This document shows, piece after piece, positions 24,900 through 33,894 of a stretch of 64,000 nt of DNA. How positions within the stretch are numbered: the first letter of the stretch is position 1; each line of letters starts with the position of its first letter. Source of the stretch: Flavobacterium humidisoli (GTDB taxonomy: Bacteria; Bacteroidota; Bacteroidia; Flavobacteriales; Flavobacteriaceae); NCBI RefSeq assembly GCF_023272795.1, contig NZ_CP096829.1, forward strand, positions 3,162,001 through 3,226,000. Reading direction: 5' to 3'. The translations under genes were made by a program, and so were the position numbers. The notes under the pieces were generated by a model. It was given only the letters and a program-made list of their open reading frames with translations. It was not told the origin of the DNA and did no database searches.

Positions 24900-27695
24900 T
24901 TATAGCTTGTCTTTTAAGTAAACTCCCGTTACCGATTCTTTTACTTTTACAATATCTTCTGGAGTTCCAGATGCCAATAAATGACCACCATTTTCTCCAC
25001 CTTCCGGACCTAAATCCAATATCCAGTCGGCGCATTTTATTAGATCAAGGTTGTGCTCGATTACAATTATTGAATGTCCTTTTTCAATTAAAGCATCAAA
25101 AGAAGCTAAAAGCTTTTTAATATCATGAAAATGAAGTCCAGTCGTAGGCTCATCAAATACGAAAAGTGCCTTGTCTTTTGTTGCTCCTTTAACTAAAAAG
25201 GAAGCCAATTTTATACGCTGTGCTTCTCCACCAGAAAGTGTAGAAGAAGATTGCCCTAACTGAACATATCCTAAACCTACATCTTGCAAAGGCTGCAATT
25301 TTTGGGTGATCTTAGTCTGTTTGTTTTTTTCGAAAAAGGCAATCGCATCGTCAATTGTCATTGTTAGAATGTCATTGATGTTTTGATTGTCAAAAGTGAC
25401 CTCCAGAATTTCTTTTTTAAATCGTTTTCCTCCGCAGGTTTCACAAGGTAGCGAAACATCGGCCATAAAGACCATTTCGACATTGATAGAACCTTCACCT
25501 TTACAGGTTTCGCATCGTCCTCCGTCAACATTAAAAGAGAAATGTTTGGCCTGATAACCTCTTATTTTTGATAATTTTTCTTTTGCATACAAATCACGAA
25601 TATCATCATAAGCCTTGATATAAGTGACAGGATTTGATCTCGAACTTCTTCCAATCGGATTTTGATCTACATATTCAATATGCTTGATTTGCGAAAAAGA
25701 TCCAGAAATTTCAGTAAACTGCCCTGCTTTTTCAGCAGCACTTTCCAATTTTTTCTGTACGGCTGGAAACAAAATTTTCTTAATCAAAGTACTTTTTCCA
25801 CTTCCAGAAACTCCTGTAACAACAGTTAAAACATCTAAAGGAAAGGTAACATTTATATTTTTTAAGTTGTTTTCGCGAGCGCCAATAATATCAATATGAT
25901 TTTTGAATTTTCTTCTTTTCTTCGGAACCGAAATTTCTAAATCACCATTTAAATATTTTGCTGTCAAAGAATCAGATTTCAAAATCTCATCATAAGTTCC
26001 TTGAGCAACCAATTTTCCTCCAAAAGTTCCAGCTTCTGGGCCAATATCGATAATCATATCGGCAGCTTTCATAATATCTTCATCATGTTCAACCACAATT
26101 ACGGTGTTGCCAAGATCACGAAGAGAAAGCAATACCTTAATCAGTCTTTCAGAATCTTTTGGATGAAGACCAATACTTGGCTCATCCAAAATATACATCG
26201 ATCCAACCAAACTGCTTCCAAGAGAAGTCGCTAGATTAATACGCTGCGATTCACCTCCAGAAAGAGTAGCAGAATTTCTATTAAGAGTAAGATAATCTAA
26301 ACCGACTTCAGTTAAAAAAGACAAACGATTATTAATTTCCACCATTAATCGTTTAGCGATTTGCTGTTCGTACTGATTTAATTCGATGTTTTTAAAGAAA
26401 GTAACCAAATGTTTAATTGGTAAATCAACCAGATCAGAAACCGTTTTTCCGTTGATTTTTACGTAAGAAGCTTCTTCGCGCAAGCGTTTCCCTTTACAGG
26501 AATGGCATTTTGTTTTACCACGGTAACGAGACAGCATTACACGATTTTGAATCTTATAGTTTTTTTCTTCTAATTCTCTGAAGAAATCATTAAGTCCTTG
26601 AAAATACTGATTTCCAGTCCAAATTAAATCTTTTTGTTCGTCTGTTAATTGAAAATAGGGTTTGTGAATTGGGAAATCAAATTTATAAGCGTGTTTTACC
26701 AATTCATCTTTGTACCAGCTCATGCTTTCGCCACGCCATGGATAAATAGCGCTTTCATAAATTGATAATGAAGTGTTCGGAACAACCAGATCAGCATCAA
26801 TGCCAATTATATTTCCGTAGCCTTCACAAACAGGGCAAGCTCCATACGGATTGTTGAAACTGAATAAATGCACATTTGGCTCTAGAAAAGTCATTCCGTC
26901 AAGCTCAAAATTATTAGAATAAGAAAATCTCTTTTCAGCATTTAATTCTTGAAGATAACAAATTCCTTTTCCTTCAAAAAAAGCAGTCTGTACAGCATCA
27001 GCCAAACGGTTATAAAATTCATCTTCCTCTTTTACAACAATACGATCAATGATCAATAAAATATCTTTATTATCGAATTGATGTAAATCTGAAGCAGAAA
27101 ACTCGTCCAAACGAACCATTTCATTATCAACCAAGATACGAGCAAAACCTTGTTGCAAAAGCACTTTTAGTTTGTCTTCAAGCATTCTTCCTTCTTCCAG
27201 ATGAATTGGAGCAAGCAATAACCATCTGCTGTCAAGAGGAAGGTTCTTTACATCTGAAATAACATCAGTAACAGTATTTTTTTTAACTTCCTGTCCAGAA
27301 ATAGGAGAGTAGGTACGTCCAATTCTGGCAAACAAAAGTTTGATATAATCGTAAATTTCAGTAGAAGTTCCAACTGTTGAACGAGCATTGGTTGTATTTA
27401 CTTTTTGCTCAATAGCAATTGCGGGAGCAATACCTTTAATATATTCTACCTTAGGTTTGTCTAAACGGCCTAAAAACTGACGAGCATAAGAGGATAAACT
27501 TTCTACGTAACGTCTTTGTCCTTCGGCATATAAAGTATCAAAAGCTAAACTCGATTTTCCTGATCCTGAAAGACCTGTAATGACAACCAGTTTGTTTCTA
27601 GGAATTACAACATCTACATTTTTTAAATTATGTACTTGCGCTCCTTTAATTATAATATTTGATTTTGGATCTATTTTAGAAAGGTCAATTTGCAT
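24900..27695 (-). CDS. uvrA: excinuclease ABC subunit A
   Basis: 931 residues from the ATG at 27695; a 10-residue extension to 27725 is open but lacks support. UvrA recognises DNA damage and loads UvrB in nucleotide excision repair. Two ABC ATPase halves have Walker A GLSGSGKS and GVSGSGKS, signatures LSGGESQR and LSGGEAQR, and Walker B DEPS/DEPT. Zinc modules show CPVC, CHSC..C and CETC...CETC. Full length without truncation. A -7 box TACTTTTG lies at 27720-27713 on the minus strand. Cytoplasmic. Confidence 0.97.
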   Translation of the reverse strand: MQIDLSKIDPKSNIIIKGAQVHNLKNVDVVIPRNKLVVITGLSGSGKSSLAFDTLYAEGQRRYVESLSSYARQFLGRLDKPKVEYIKGIAPAIAIEQKVNTTNARSTVGTSTEIYDYIKLLFARIGRTYSPISGQEVKKNTVTDVISDVKNLPLDSRWLLLAPIHLEEGRMLEDKLKVLLQQGFARILVDNEMVRLDEFSASDLHQFDNKDILLIIDRIVVKEEDEFYNRLADAVQTAFFEGKGICYLQELNAEKRFSYSNNFELDGMTFLEPNVHLFSFNNPYGACPVCEGYGNIIGIDADLVVPNTSLSIYESAIYPWRGESMSWYKDELVKHAYKFDFPIHKPYFQLTDEQKDLIWTGNQYFQGLNDFFRELEEKNYKIQNRVMLSRYRGKTKCHSCKGKRLREEASYVKINGKTVSDLVDLPIKHLVTFFKNIELNQYEQQIAKRLMVEINNRLSFLTEVGLDYLTLNRNSATLSGGESQRINLATSLGSSLVGSMYILDEPSIGLHPKDSERLIKVLLSLRDLGNTVIVVEHDEDIMKAADMIIDIGPEAGTFGGKLVAQGTYDEILKSDSLTAKYLNGDLEISVPKKRRKFKNHIDIIGARENNLKNINVTFPLDVLTVVTGVSGSGKSTLIKKILFPAVQKKLESAAEKAGQFTEISGSFSQIKHIEYVDQNPIGRSSRSNPVTYIKAYDDIRDLYAKEKLSKIRGYQAKHFSFNVDGGRCETCKGEGSINVEMVFMADVSLPCETCGGKRFKKEILEVTFDNQNINDILTMTIDDAIAFFEKNKQTKITQKLQPLQDVGLGYVQLGQSSSTLSGGEAQRIKLASFLVKGATKDKALFVFDEPTTGLHFHDIKKLLASFDALIEKGHSIIVIEHNLDLIKCADWILDLGPEGGENGGHLLASGTPEDIVKVKESVTGVYLKDKL

Positions 27696-27725
27696 AAAAA
27701 AGTCAATTTTTACAAAAGTAATCAA

Positions 27726-28076
27726 TTTTGAATTGGATTTAGTTAAGGATTTAGTTCCAAATCTTAACTATTTTAATCTTTTAAGATTCTTTTTTGAACC
27801 TCATTTTTTAGCCTAAAATGGTGCTTTTGCATGGAAATAAATAGTTCTGCGAAAAAAAATATTAAGCAATTATCTATTTATTACGAGAAAAAATTGTAAT
27901 TTGAATTTTGATTTAAAGAGAGAAGTAAATATTATCTCGTTAATATTGAGGTGTTTATCTGTGTTTTTTGGCGCTTTTAACTATCTTTTGTTTTATGAAT
28001 TTTTAGCTGTTTGTGCGTAAATTTTATGTTTATTGTACATTAATAAAAGTTTTACTAATAATTATTAATGATTTTA
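27726..28076. other. intergenic, no gene seen
   Basis: AT-rich spacer between the divergent uvrA and sigma factor genes. No ORF with a ribosome binding site, no long hairpin and no recognised repeat was found apart from the promoters at its ends. Confidence 0.5.
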
Positions 28077-28109
28077 TTTGCTTTTTAAAACTAAAATTTG
28101 TTAAATTTG
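28077..28109 (+). promoter_or_regulatory. promoter of ECF sigma factor
   Basis: TTTG (28077-28080), 21-bp spacer, TAAATTTG (28102-28109). It predicts a 5' leader of about 100 nt before the ATG at 28215. Confidence 0.55.
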
Positions 28110-28156
28110 GTCACAATATTAACATAACCTATAAAAAAGAAACGCCTATATAAGAA

Positions 28157-28211
28157 AACTACTTTTTAGAAAATACTCCAAATTTTAAAAATTAAAACTA
28201 AAAAAGTAGTT
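28157..28211 (+). promoter_or_regulatory. leader hairpin abutting the sigma factor start codon
   Basis: AACTACTTTTTAG (28157-28169) pairs with CTAAAAAAGTAGTT (28198-28211), with one bulged A. The right arm ends 3 nt before the ATG at 28215, covering the ribosome-binding region. Such a stem could limit translation initiation. Confidence 0.4.
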
Positions 28212-28214
28212 ATT

Positions 28215-28799
28215 ATGGCTGATCTGCATACTCCAGACGCTCTATTAGTAAAAAATTATGTTGACGGTAGTGAAGCTGCACTTGCAACATTAATAAAAAG
28301 GCACGAGTCTAAGATATATGGATTTATATATTCTAAGATAGCTGATAGAGATATTTCAAATGATATTTTTCAAGATACATTTATTAAAGTAATTAAAACT
28401 TTAAAAAGTAATTCGTACAACGAAGAAGGTAAATTTTTGCCTTGGGTTATGCGTATTTCTCATAATTTAATTGTAGATCATTTTCGTAAAACGAAGAAAA
28501 TGCCAATGTATAGAGAGACAGAAGAGTTTTCTATTTTCTCTATTATGTCAGACGATGCATTGACAATTGAAGGTAAAATGATTGTGGATCAGGTAGAACT
28601 TGATTTGAAAAAGCTAATAGAAGAGCTTCCAGATGACCAAAAGGAAGTATTGGTAATGCGTATGTATCAGGACATGAGCTTCAAAGAAATCTCGGAAATA
28701 ACTGGTGTTAGCATCAATACAGCATTAGGAAGAATGCGCTATGCGCTAATGAATTTGAGAAAAATAATAGATAAACATCAAATTATTTTAACCAACTAA
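28215..28799 (+). CDS. ECF-type RNA polymerase sigma factor
   Basis: 194 residues. Region 2 (about 25-97) contains FIYSKIADRDISNDIFQDTFIKVIKTL and the DNA-melting block GKFLPWVMRISHNLIVDHFRKTKKMP. Region 4 (about 133-185) contains LIEELPDDQKEVLVMRMYQDMSFKEISEITGVSINTALGRMRYALMNLRK, a helix-turn-helix for the -35 element. There is no region 1 or 3, which fits the ECF group. No anti-sigma factor gene is adjacent; a conserved-looking 47-residue microprotein follows after 50 bp. Regulon unknown. Confidence 0.93.
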   Translation: MADLHTPDALLVKNYVDGSEAALATLIKRHESKIYGFIYSKIADRDISNDIFQDTFIKVIKTLKSNSYNEEGKFLPWVMRISHNLIVDHFRKTKKMPMYRETEEFSIFSIMSDDALTIEGKMIVDQVELDLKKLIEELPDDQKEVLVMRMYQDMSFKEISEITGVSINTALGRMRYALMNLRKIIDKHQIILTN

Positions 28800-28849
28800 T
28801 ACTATTTTGATAATAAGCCCGTTATATTAGTATAAAATATTCTGATAGT

Positions 28850-28993
28850 ATGGGGAAAATTTACTCAAAAAAAGCATTAGCTTCTAAAAATCTTAAACCT
28901 AAAAAAGAAGTTGTTTCTTTTTTATTGAATTATTCAAGAGCCTTGACTGTAGTTAAGATTGAGGATAAAAATTTTGAGATTATAGCTAACTAA
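28850..28993 (+). CDS. 47-residue basic microprotein downstream of sigma factor
   Basis: Reading frame of 48 codons including TAA, starting ATGGGGAAAATTTAC. The protein begins MGKIYSKKALASKNLKPKKE and ends VKIEDKNFEIIAN, with a Lys-rich first half and an amphipathic VVSFLLNYSRALTVVKI segment. It has no signal peptide. The position 50 bp after the sigma factor stop and ahead of the terminator suggests cotranscription. I believe similar small proteins occur beside this sigma factor in related genomes, but I cannot verify that here. An anti-sigma or accessory role is only a guess. Confidence 0.6.
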   Translation: MGKIYSKKALASKNLKPKKEVVSFLLNYSRALTVVKIEDKNFEIIAN

Positions 28994-29003
28994 ACAGCCC
29001 ACT

Positions 29004-29100
29004 GATCCTGTCGGATGTTTATCAAAAATAAACCAAATGGTCGTTTTGGTTTAAGAGCTCACTGTTTGTATATTTAATATACAGGTAGTGAGTTTTTTTT
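29004..29100 (+). terminator. three consecutive hairpins, the last an intrinsic terminator
   Basis: ATCC-TGTC-GGAT (about 29005-29016), AAACCAAA paired with TTTGGTTT (29030-29052), and CTCACT paired with AGTGAG (29058-29092) with an inner TGTATAT/ATATACA stem and a T run. The last is a terminator; the first two give the mRNA a structured 3' end. Confidence 0.6.
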
Positions 29101-29536
29101 ATTTCTACTTTTTTGATGGAAAAATATAAGTTTTTTACATCATTTTTCTCTTGTTTTGTTAAAATTTAAAAATTTGATGAGAATTTATATGTTTATTTGG
29201 TTTTTAATTCTATTTTAGTTAAAAAACTAACTTTTTATTCGAATAAAATGCTTTTGTAAAGTGTTATTCTTATTGAAAAGTTATTTAAGGTAAGAATTAG
29301 AAAAATAATACATTAAAAATTAAATATTTAACCTCAAAAAACAGATCGTTTATGAAGAAAAACTACCCTGCTTTATTTCGTTAAGTTTGATGCTCAATTG
29401 ATTTGAGAAAATATTTGGACCAGCAAATGTTTGCTCATAAATGGTAATAAAGATAATTTTTAAACCAGTTTAATTATCTCTTTACTGTGCCTCAAAAGAA
29501 CTAAGAAAATCATTTAATCACCAAAACTTAACCGTA
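29101..29536. other. intergenic spacer before TPR gene
   Basis: AT-rich and largely empty. A short frame at 29352-29384 would encode MKKNYPALFR, which looks like a signal-peptide start that ends at once in TAA. It may be a decayed gene start or chance. GCAAA-TG-TTTGC lies at about 29424-29435. No clear promoter was found for the TPR gene. Confidence 0.4.
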
Positions 29537-30601
29537 ATGAAAGAGAACATTAAAGTGTTGTCGTGCTTATTATTGATGAGCATTGGCGCATTTGCCCAAA
29601 AAGACAAAATTAAGGAAGCGCAGTCTTTATTTGATAAAGGAAATAGTCAAGACGCTTTGGCTATCTTAACTAAAACAGAATACCTTATTCTTAATGCTTC
29701 TGATGAAGACAAATCTGATTACTATTTCTTAAAAGGTAATGTCTTAAAAGATTTGGCTGTAAAAAACATAGATGCAGCAAACAATTTTACATTGGCGTCG
29801 CAATCCTATCAAGACGTTTTCTTATACGAGAACGAATCAGGAAAATTTAAGTGGACAATTAAAGCTAATATGGCATTAAAAGACATGAAAGCTAGTCTAG
29901 TAAATGGTGCAATGGCAGATTTTAAAGCCGAAAAATACAAAGAAAGTTCCGATAAAAGCTACAAGGTATATTTATTTGATAAAAAAGATACCATAAACTT
30001 ATACAACGCGGCATCTTCATCTATAAACGCCAAAGATTTCAATGCAGCTGTAACTTACTACGAACTTCTGAAAAAGATTAATTATTCAGGAAAAGGAGTT
30101 TTGTACTATGCGACAAATAAGAAAACAAAAGAAGAAGACCTTTTTATTTCACCAAAAGCTAGAGAATCGGCGATACAGCAAGGTCTTTACGAAAAACCAA
30201 GAACCGAGTCTGTGCCTTCTAAAAGAATAGAAGTAAACAATAATCTTGCTTATGCTTATCTTGAAAAAAAGGATTATCCAAGAGCAGAATCTATTTATAA
30301 TTATGTTCTGGAATTAGACCCGAATTATGTTGATGCTTATATTAATTTGGCTTATTTGAAATTGCAAATGAAAAAGGATTTGGCTGATGAAATAGCGTCA
30401 TTAGGAACTACTCCAGCCGAGATGAAGAAATATGATAAGCTGAACGCTCAGAAAGATGATATTATTCGAAGTGCAATTCCGTATCTGAAAAAAGTACTGG
30501 TTCTTGAGCCGAAAAATCCAGATGCTACAAAAACATTATTAGGAGTTTACAGATCGCTAGATATGAACGCAGAATATAATGCTTTAAAAGCAGGAATGTA
30601 A
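29537..30601 (+). CDS. periplasmic TPR repeat protein
   Basis: 354 residues with a signal peptide (KENIKVLSCLLLMSIGAFAQ). The mature part has several tetratricopeptide-like repeats, clearest at NNLAYAYLEKKDYPRAESIYNYVLELDPNYVDAYINLAYLKLQ (about 235-280) and the end IPYLKKVLVLEPKNPDATKTLLGVYRSL. TPRs mediate protein-protein contacts, here in the periplasm or at the outer membrane. Partner unknown. A terminator follows at 30634-30672. Confidence 0.85.
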   Translation: MKENIKVLSCLLLMSIGAFAQKDKIKEAQSLFDKGNSQDALAILTKTEYLILNASDEDKSDYYFLKGNVLKDLAVKNIDAANNFTLASQSYQDVFLYENESGKFKWTIKANMALKDMKASLVNGAMADFKAEKYKESSDKSYKVYLFDKKDTINLYNAASSSINAKDFNAAVTYYELLKKINYSGKGVLYYATNKKTKEEDLFISPKARESAIQQGLYEKPRTESVPSKRIEVNNNLAYAYLEKKDYPRAESIYNYVLELDPNYVDAYINLAYLKLQMKKDLADEIASLGTTPAEMKKYDKLNAQKDDIIRSAIPYLKKVLVLEPKNPDATKTLLGVYRSLDMNAEYNALKAGM

Positions 30602-30633
30602 TTTTCTTAAAAAATACAAAGTTTCAAAGTAAC

Positions 30634-30672
30634 AAAGGTGCAGCGTTTTTTTATCTGCGCCTTTATTTTTTT
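30634..30672. terminator. bidirectional terminator between TPR gene and nth
   Basis: AAAGGTGCAG (30634-30643) pairs with CTGCGCCTTT (30655-30664) with one mismatch; a T run follows on the + side and an A run lies on the other. The nth stop codon lies inside it. Confidence 0.6.
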
Positions 30673-31325
30673 GACGCTGTTTTTTCCATCTCCTCAATTA
30701 GGGATTTTTTACCTACGGTTTTCGTTATAATGTCTTTTTCAAGATTCCAGCCTCTAGCGGGCGAATATTCTCGGCCATACCAAATAATTTGCAAGTGTAA
30801 ATCATTCCATAATTCTCTAGGAAATAATCTTTTAGCATCTTTTTCGGTCTGCGCTACATTTTTACCGTTAGATAGATTCCATCTGTGCATCAAGCGGTGA
30901 ATATGCGTATCTACAGGAAAAGCGGGCACGCCAAAAGCTTGTGACATTACCACACTTGCCGTTTTGTGTCCAACAGCTGGTAAAGCTTCAAGTGCCTCAA
31001 AACTCTGCGGAACTTCGCCGTTATACTTTTCAATTAAAATCTCAGATAAGCCATAAATTCCTTTAGATTTCATAGGAGATAAACCGCACGGGCGAATGAT
31101 TTCTTTAATTTCTTCTACCGACATTTTGACCATATCATAAGGGTTATCGGCTTTTGCAAATAATAAAGGTGTAATTTGGTTTACACGAACATCGGTACAT
31201 TGTGCAGATAATAAAACAGCGATTAAAAGTGTATATGGGTCTTTATGGTCAAGCGGAACAGGTATAGTAGGGTAGAGTTCTTTTAATTTATCAATAACAA
31301 ATTGTACGCGAGCTTCTTTATTCAT
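30663..31325 (-). CDS. nth: endonuclease III-like DNA glycosylase lacking Fe-S cysteines
   Basis: 220 residues from the ATG at 31325; an upstream in-frame TTG extension to 31394 is not favoured. The helix-hairpin-helix LPAVGHKTASVV holds catalytic K121, and D139 lies in PVDTHIHR; SAQCTD (41-46) is also conserved. The enzyme excises oxidised pyrimidines and nicks abasic sites in base excision repair. The C-terminal C-x6-C-x2-C-x5-C set of Nth is absent: residues 183-220 contain no Cys at all. The length is normal, so the cluster loop has been lost rather than truncated. Confidence 0.9.
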   Translation of the reverse strand: MNKEARVQFVIDKLKELYPTIPVPLDHKDPYTLLIAVLLSAQCTDVRVNQITPLLFAKADNPYDMVKMSVEEIKEIIRPCGLSPMKSKGIYGLSEILIEKYNGEVPQSFEALEALPAVGHKTASVVMSQAFGVPAFPVDTHIHRLMHRWNLSNGKNVAQTEKDAKRLFPRELWNDLHLQIIWYGREYSPARGWNLEKDIITKTVGKKSLIEEMEKTASKK

Positions 31326-31409
31326 TTCCGTATTTTTAATGTTGTAAAAATAGTATAATTTTAATGATGTGCCTAATCCAGCTTTCTGTTTCAACTCCTC
31401 ATTATGCTA

Positions 31410-31473
31410 GTCACATTTTTAAGTATTTAAAAGAGCTTCCTTCGGTCGCTTTTTAAATACAAAAAATGTAGAC
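31410..31473. repeat. imperfect long hairpin upstream of nth
   Basis: GTCACATTTTTAAGTATTTA and downstream text pair imperfectly with TTTTTAAATAC...AATGTAGAC around a CTTCCTTCGGTCGC core. Total span is 64 nt. It resembles an extragenic palindromic element. No ORF. Confidence 0.5.
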
Positions 31474-31616
31474 TATCATAATTCCGGGGTTTTCACTCCA
31501 ATCTGGGGCAAAGAGGCTAACAGTTATAAATTATGGAGTATTAGTTAAGTTAAGACTTATAGATTATCTTTGTTTTTCTATCTAAAATCTAAAATCAACA
31601 ATCTAAAATAAAAGAC

Positions 31617-32069
31617 ATGACAACATTAAAAGCAGGAGATAAAGCGCCAAATTTTTCAGGAACAGATCAAGACGGAAAAACACATAAGCTGGCAGATTAT
31701 GCCGGAAAAAAATTAGTTGTTTTCTTTTATCCTAAAGCAAGTACACCGGGTTGTACGGCTGAGGCTTGTGATTTAAGAGATAATTTTCACCGTTTTCAAG
31801 CAAATAATTATGAACTTCTTGGTGTTAGTGCTGACAGTCAGAAAGCGCAGATAAAATTCAAAGAAAAATACGAATTACCATTTCCATTAATTGCAGATGA
31901 AGACAAATCGGTTATCAATGCATTCGGAGTTTGGGGACCGAAGAAATTCATGGGAAAAGAATACGACGGAATTCATAGAACAACTTTCGTAATTGACGAA
32001 AAAGGAATTATAGAAGAAGTAATCGAAAAAGTAAAAACAAAAGAACACGCTTCGCAGATATTGAAGTAA
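31617..32069 (+). CDS. bcp: thioredoxin-dependent peroxiredoxin (Bcp/PrxQ)
   Basis: 150 residues. Peroxidatic C46 and resolving C51 lie in KASTPGCTAEACDLRDNF, the atypical 2-Cys BCP/PrxQ pattern with 4 residues between. FFYPKASTPG and the GVWGPKKFMGKEYDGIHRTTFVID segment are family hallmarks. It reduces hydrogen peroxide and organic peroxides using thioredoxin in the cytoplasm. Neighbours do not add to its role. The upstream spacer carries AAAATCTA repeats. Confidence 0.95.
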   Translation: MTTLKAGDKAPNFSGTDQDGKTHKLADYAGKKLVVFFYPKASTPGCTAEACDLRDNFHRFQANNYELLGVSADSQKAQIKFKEKYELPFPLIADEDKSVINAFGVWGPKKFMGKEYDGIHRTTFVIDEKGIIEEVIEKVKTKEHASQILK

Positions 32070-32070
32070 C

Positions 32071-32313
32071 TTTTGTTTCAAGTTTCAGGTTTCAAGTTTC
32101 AAGTTACCTGTGGTAATGTTTATTTTAACCGCAAATCGCGTTAAGATATGCACAAAGTTCGCAAAGCTTTACATAGATTAAGCTTTGCGAATTTTACATT
32201 TTAAACTGAGACGAGAAAGCTTAGCGTGCTTTGCGACTAAAATAAACGTCATGTAAAACAACTTGAAACATGAAACTTGAAACATGAAACATGAAAAAAA
32301 GAAAACCTGAAAC
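32071..32313. repeat. nested inverted repeats, about 240 bp
   Basis: The outer arms are repeats of TTCAAGTTTCA (about 32074-32105) matched by TGAAACTTGAA-type repeats (about 32259-32313). The middle arms GTTTATTTTA..GCAAA (about 32119-32137) pair with TTTGCG..TAAAATAAAC (about 32230-32247). The innermost stem is TTCGCAAAGCTT pairing with AAGCTTTGCGAA (about 32158-32190). Three nested layers of pairing with no coding frame suggest a composite extragenic element. Confidence 0.55.
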
Positions 32314-32345
32314 AAAAAAAAGTCCCAATAAAGGGACTTTTTTTT
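32313..32345. terminator. bidirectional terminator
   Basis: AAAAAAAGTCCC pairs with GGGACTTTTTTT around AATAAA. It serves the minus-strand gene ending at 32344 and can serve bcp. Confidence 0.8.
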
Positions 32346-33804
32346 ACGTATTTTGTTCTAATTCTTTCTGTGGATGATATCCAAAAAGGTGATGTTCTTT
32401 TATAATTTCAGGAATTCCAGGAGGAAGCATTGGTTCCCATCCAGGTTTTCCTTGATTGATCATTTTTAGGATTTCTCTAGAGAAAACATCCAAGATATTT
32501 GGATCGTAATCTTCAATATCAACCACTTTTCCGTTGAATTTAAAGAATTTATACAACTCTTTCATTCTAGGATGAACTTTCAAGTTGTTCGAATTCATTA
32601 ATGAGCCATCTTCATCTAACATAGGATATAAGAATACTTTCATATCACGATAAAATAATTTACCGAAAGCTTCTAAGATTCCACCACTTAAATGACGATA
32701 ATACTTCTCGTCAAAAATATCAACTAGGTTGTTTACACCCATTGCTAATCCCATGCGAGCTTTGGTGTAATTTGCGAAGTATTCTACAACTTTATAATAC
32801 TCTTGGAAATTCGAGATCATAACCGTTTGGCCAAGAGAACAAAGTAATTCGGCTCTGTCCATAAAGTCGCGCTCATCAATCTCACCGTCAGAACGTAAAT
32901 TTGAAAGAGTGATTTCAAAAACTACCAGAGTGTTGTTTTTTTCAACCTTATTTTCTTTGAGAAACATTTCTAATGATTTCTCATACATGTCCATATTTAC
33001 TTTAGTAACAGGACGGAAACTTCCTCTTAAAGCTAAAAGGTTCTTTTTGTATAAGATAGCTGCCGGCAAAATGTTTTTTCCTTCAGGATTAAACATTACG
33101 GCATCTGTCATTCCGTTTTTAACCAATTGCAAACTTATTAATCGATTGTCTACATCGGCAAAACGAGGTCCAGAAAAGTTAATGGTGTCGATCTCTAATT
33201 GATCTTTATCTAAGTGATCGTATAGGTAACGAAGTAATCGTTTTGGATCGTTGTATTTGTAAAAAGCTCCGTAAATTAAGTTAACTCCTAAAATTCCAAG
33301 CGTTTCTTGTTGTAATCTAGCGTCAGTTTCTTTAAAACGAATATGTAAGATAATTTCGTTATACGCTTCGTCTGGTTCAATTTGGTATCTAATTCCGACC
33401 CAGCCGTGACCTTTAAATTGTTTGGCAAAATCTATTGTGGCAACAGTGTTAGCGTAGCTAAAAAAAAGTTTTGTAGGGTGTTTTTCACGACTTAAACGCT
33501 CTTCGATGATTTGCCCTTCATGTGTAAGCATTTTTTTCAATCGCTCTTCAGTAACATATCTTCCGTCGCTCTCAGTCCCATAAATGGCATCACTAAAATC
33601 TTTATCATAGGCAGACATCGCTTTTGCAATAGTTCCCGACGAACCTCCTGATCTGAAAAAGTGTCTAACTGTCTCTTGTCCAGCACCAATCTCAGCAAAT
33701 GTTCCGTAAATATTTTCGTTTAAATTAATGCGTAACGCTTTGTCTTTTATAGAAGGAATCTGTTCGATGACCTTGTCACCCTTGAGTTTTATTTCTGTAC
33801 CCAT
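32344..33804 (-). CDS. conserved cytoplasmic protein of unknown function
   Basis: 486 residues with no signal peptide or membrane helix. The start ALRINLNENIYGTFAEIGAGQETVRHFFRSGGSSGTIAKAMSAYDKDFSDAIYG is strikingly Gly-rich and looks like a conserved catalytic or binding region. Later blocks are KLFFSYANTVATIDF, GVNLIYGAFYK and ALRGSFRPVTKVNMDMYEKSLEMF. I do not recognise a characterised family, and the annotations I recall for such proteins (transport or nicotinate metabolism) are not supported by what is visible. A -7 box TAACTTTG lies at 33834-33827 on the minus strand. Single-gene unit. Confidence 0.85.
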   Translation of the reverse strand: MGTEIKLKGDKVIEQIPSIKDKALRINLNENIYGTFAEIGAGQETVRHFFRSGGSSGTIAKAMSAYDKDFSDAIYGTESDGRYVTEERLKKMLTHEGQIIEERLSREKHPTKLFFSYANTVATIDFAKQFKGHGWVGIRYQIEPDEAYNEIILHIRFKETDARLQQETLGILGVNLIYGAFYKYNDPKRLLRYLYDHLDKDQLEIDTINFSGPRFADVDNRLISLQLVKNGMTDAVMFNPEGKNILPAAILYKKNLLALRGSFRPVTKVNMDMYEKSLEMFLKENKVEKNNTLVVFEITLSNLRSDGEIDERDFMDRAELLCSLGQTVMISNFQEYYKVVEYFANYTKARMGLAMGVNNLVDIFDEKYYRHLSGGILEAFGKLFYRDMKVFLYPMLDEDGSLMNSNNLKVHPRMKELYKFFKFNGKVVDIEDYDPNILDVFSREILKMINQGKPGWEPMLPPGIPEIIKEHHLFGYHPQKELEQNT

Positions 33805-33868
33805 TTTGTTTTAAATAGATTTGTTACAAAGTTAGTAAATTAGGCTTCTAATGAAAGAGAAATAATCC

Positions 33869-33876
33869 TATTTTTG
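33869..33876 (+). promoter_or_regulatory. -7 box of MBL hydrolase gene
   Basis: TATTTTTG, 18 bp before the TTG start at 33895; it implies a very short leader. No TTG lies at the expected upstream distance. Confidence 0.35.
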
Positions 33877-33894
33877 TAAAAAAATTAAGTTCAA

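Noticed and set aside
29352..29384. Tiny frame MKKNYPALFR
   Set aside because: Ten codons ending in TAA; possibly a decayed signal peptide, but there is no downstream continuation in any frame.
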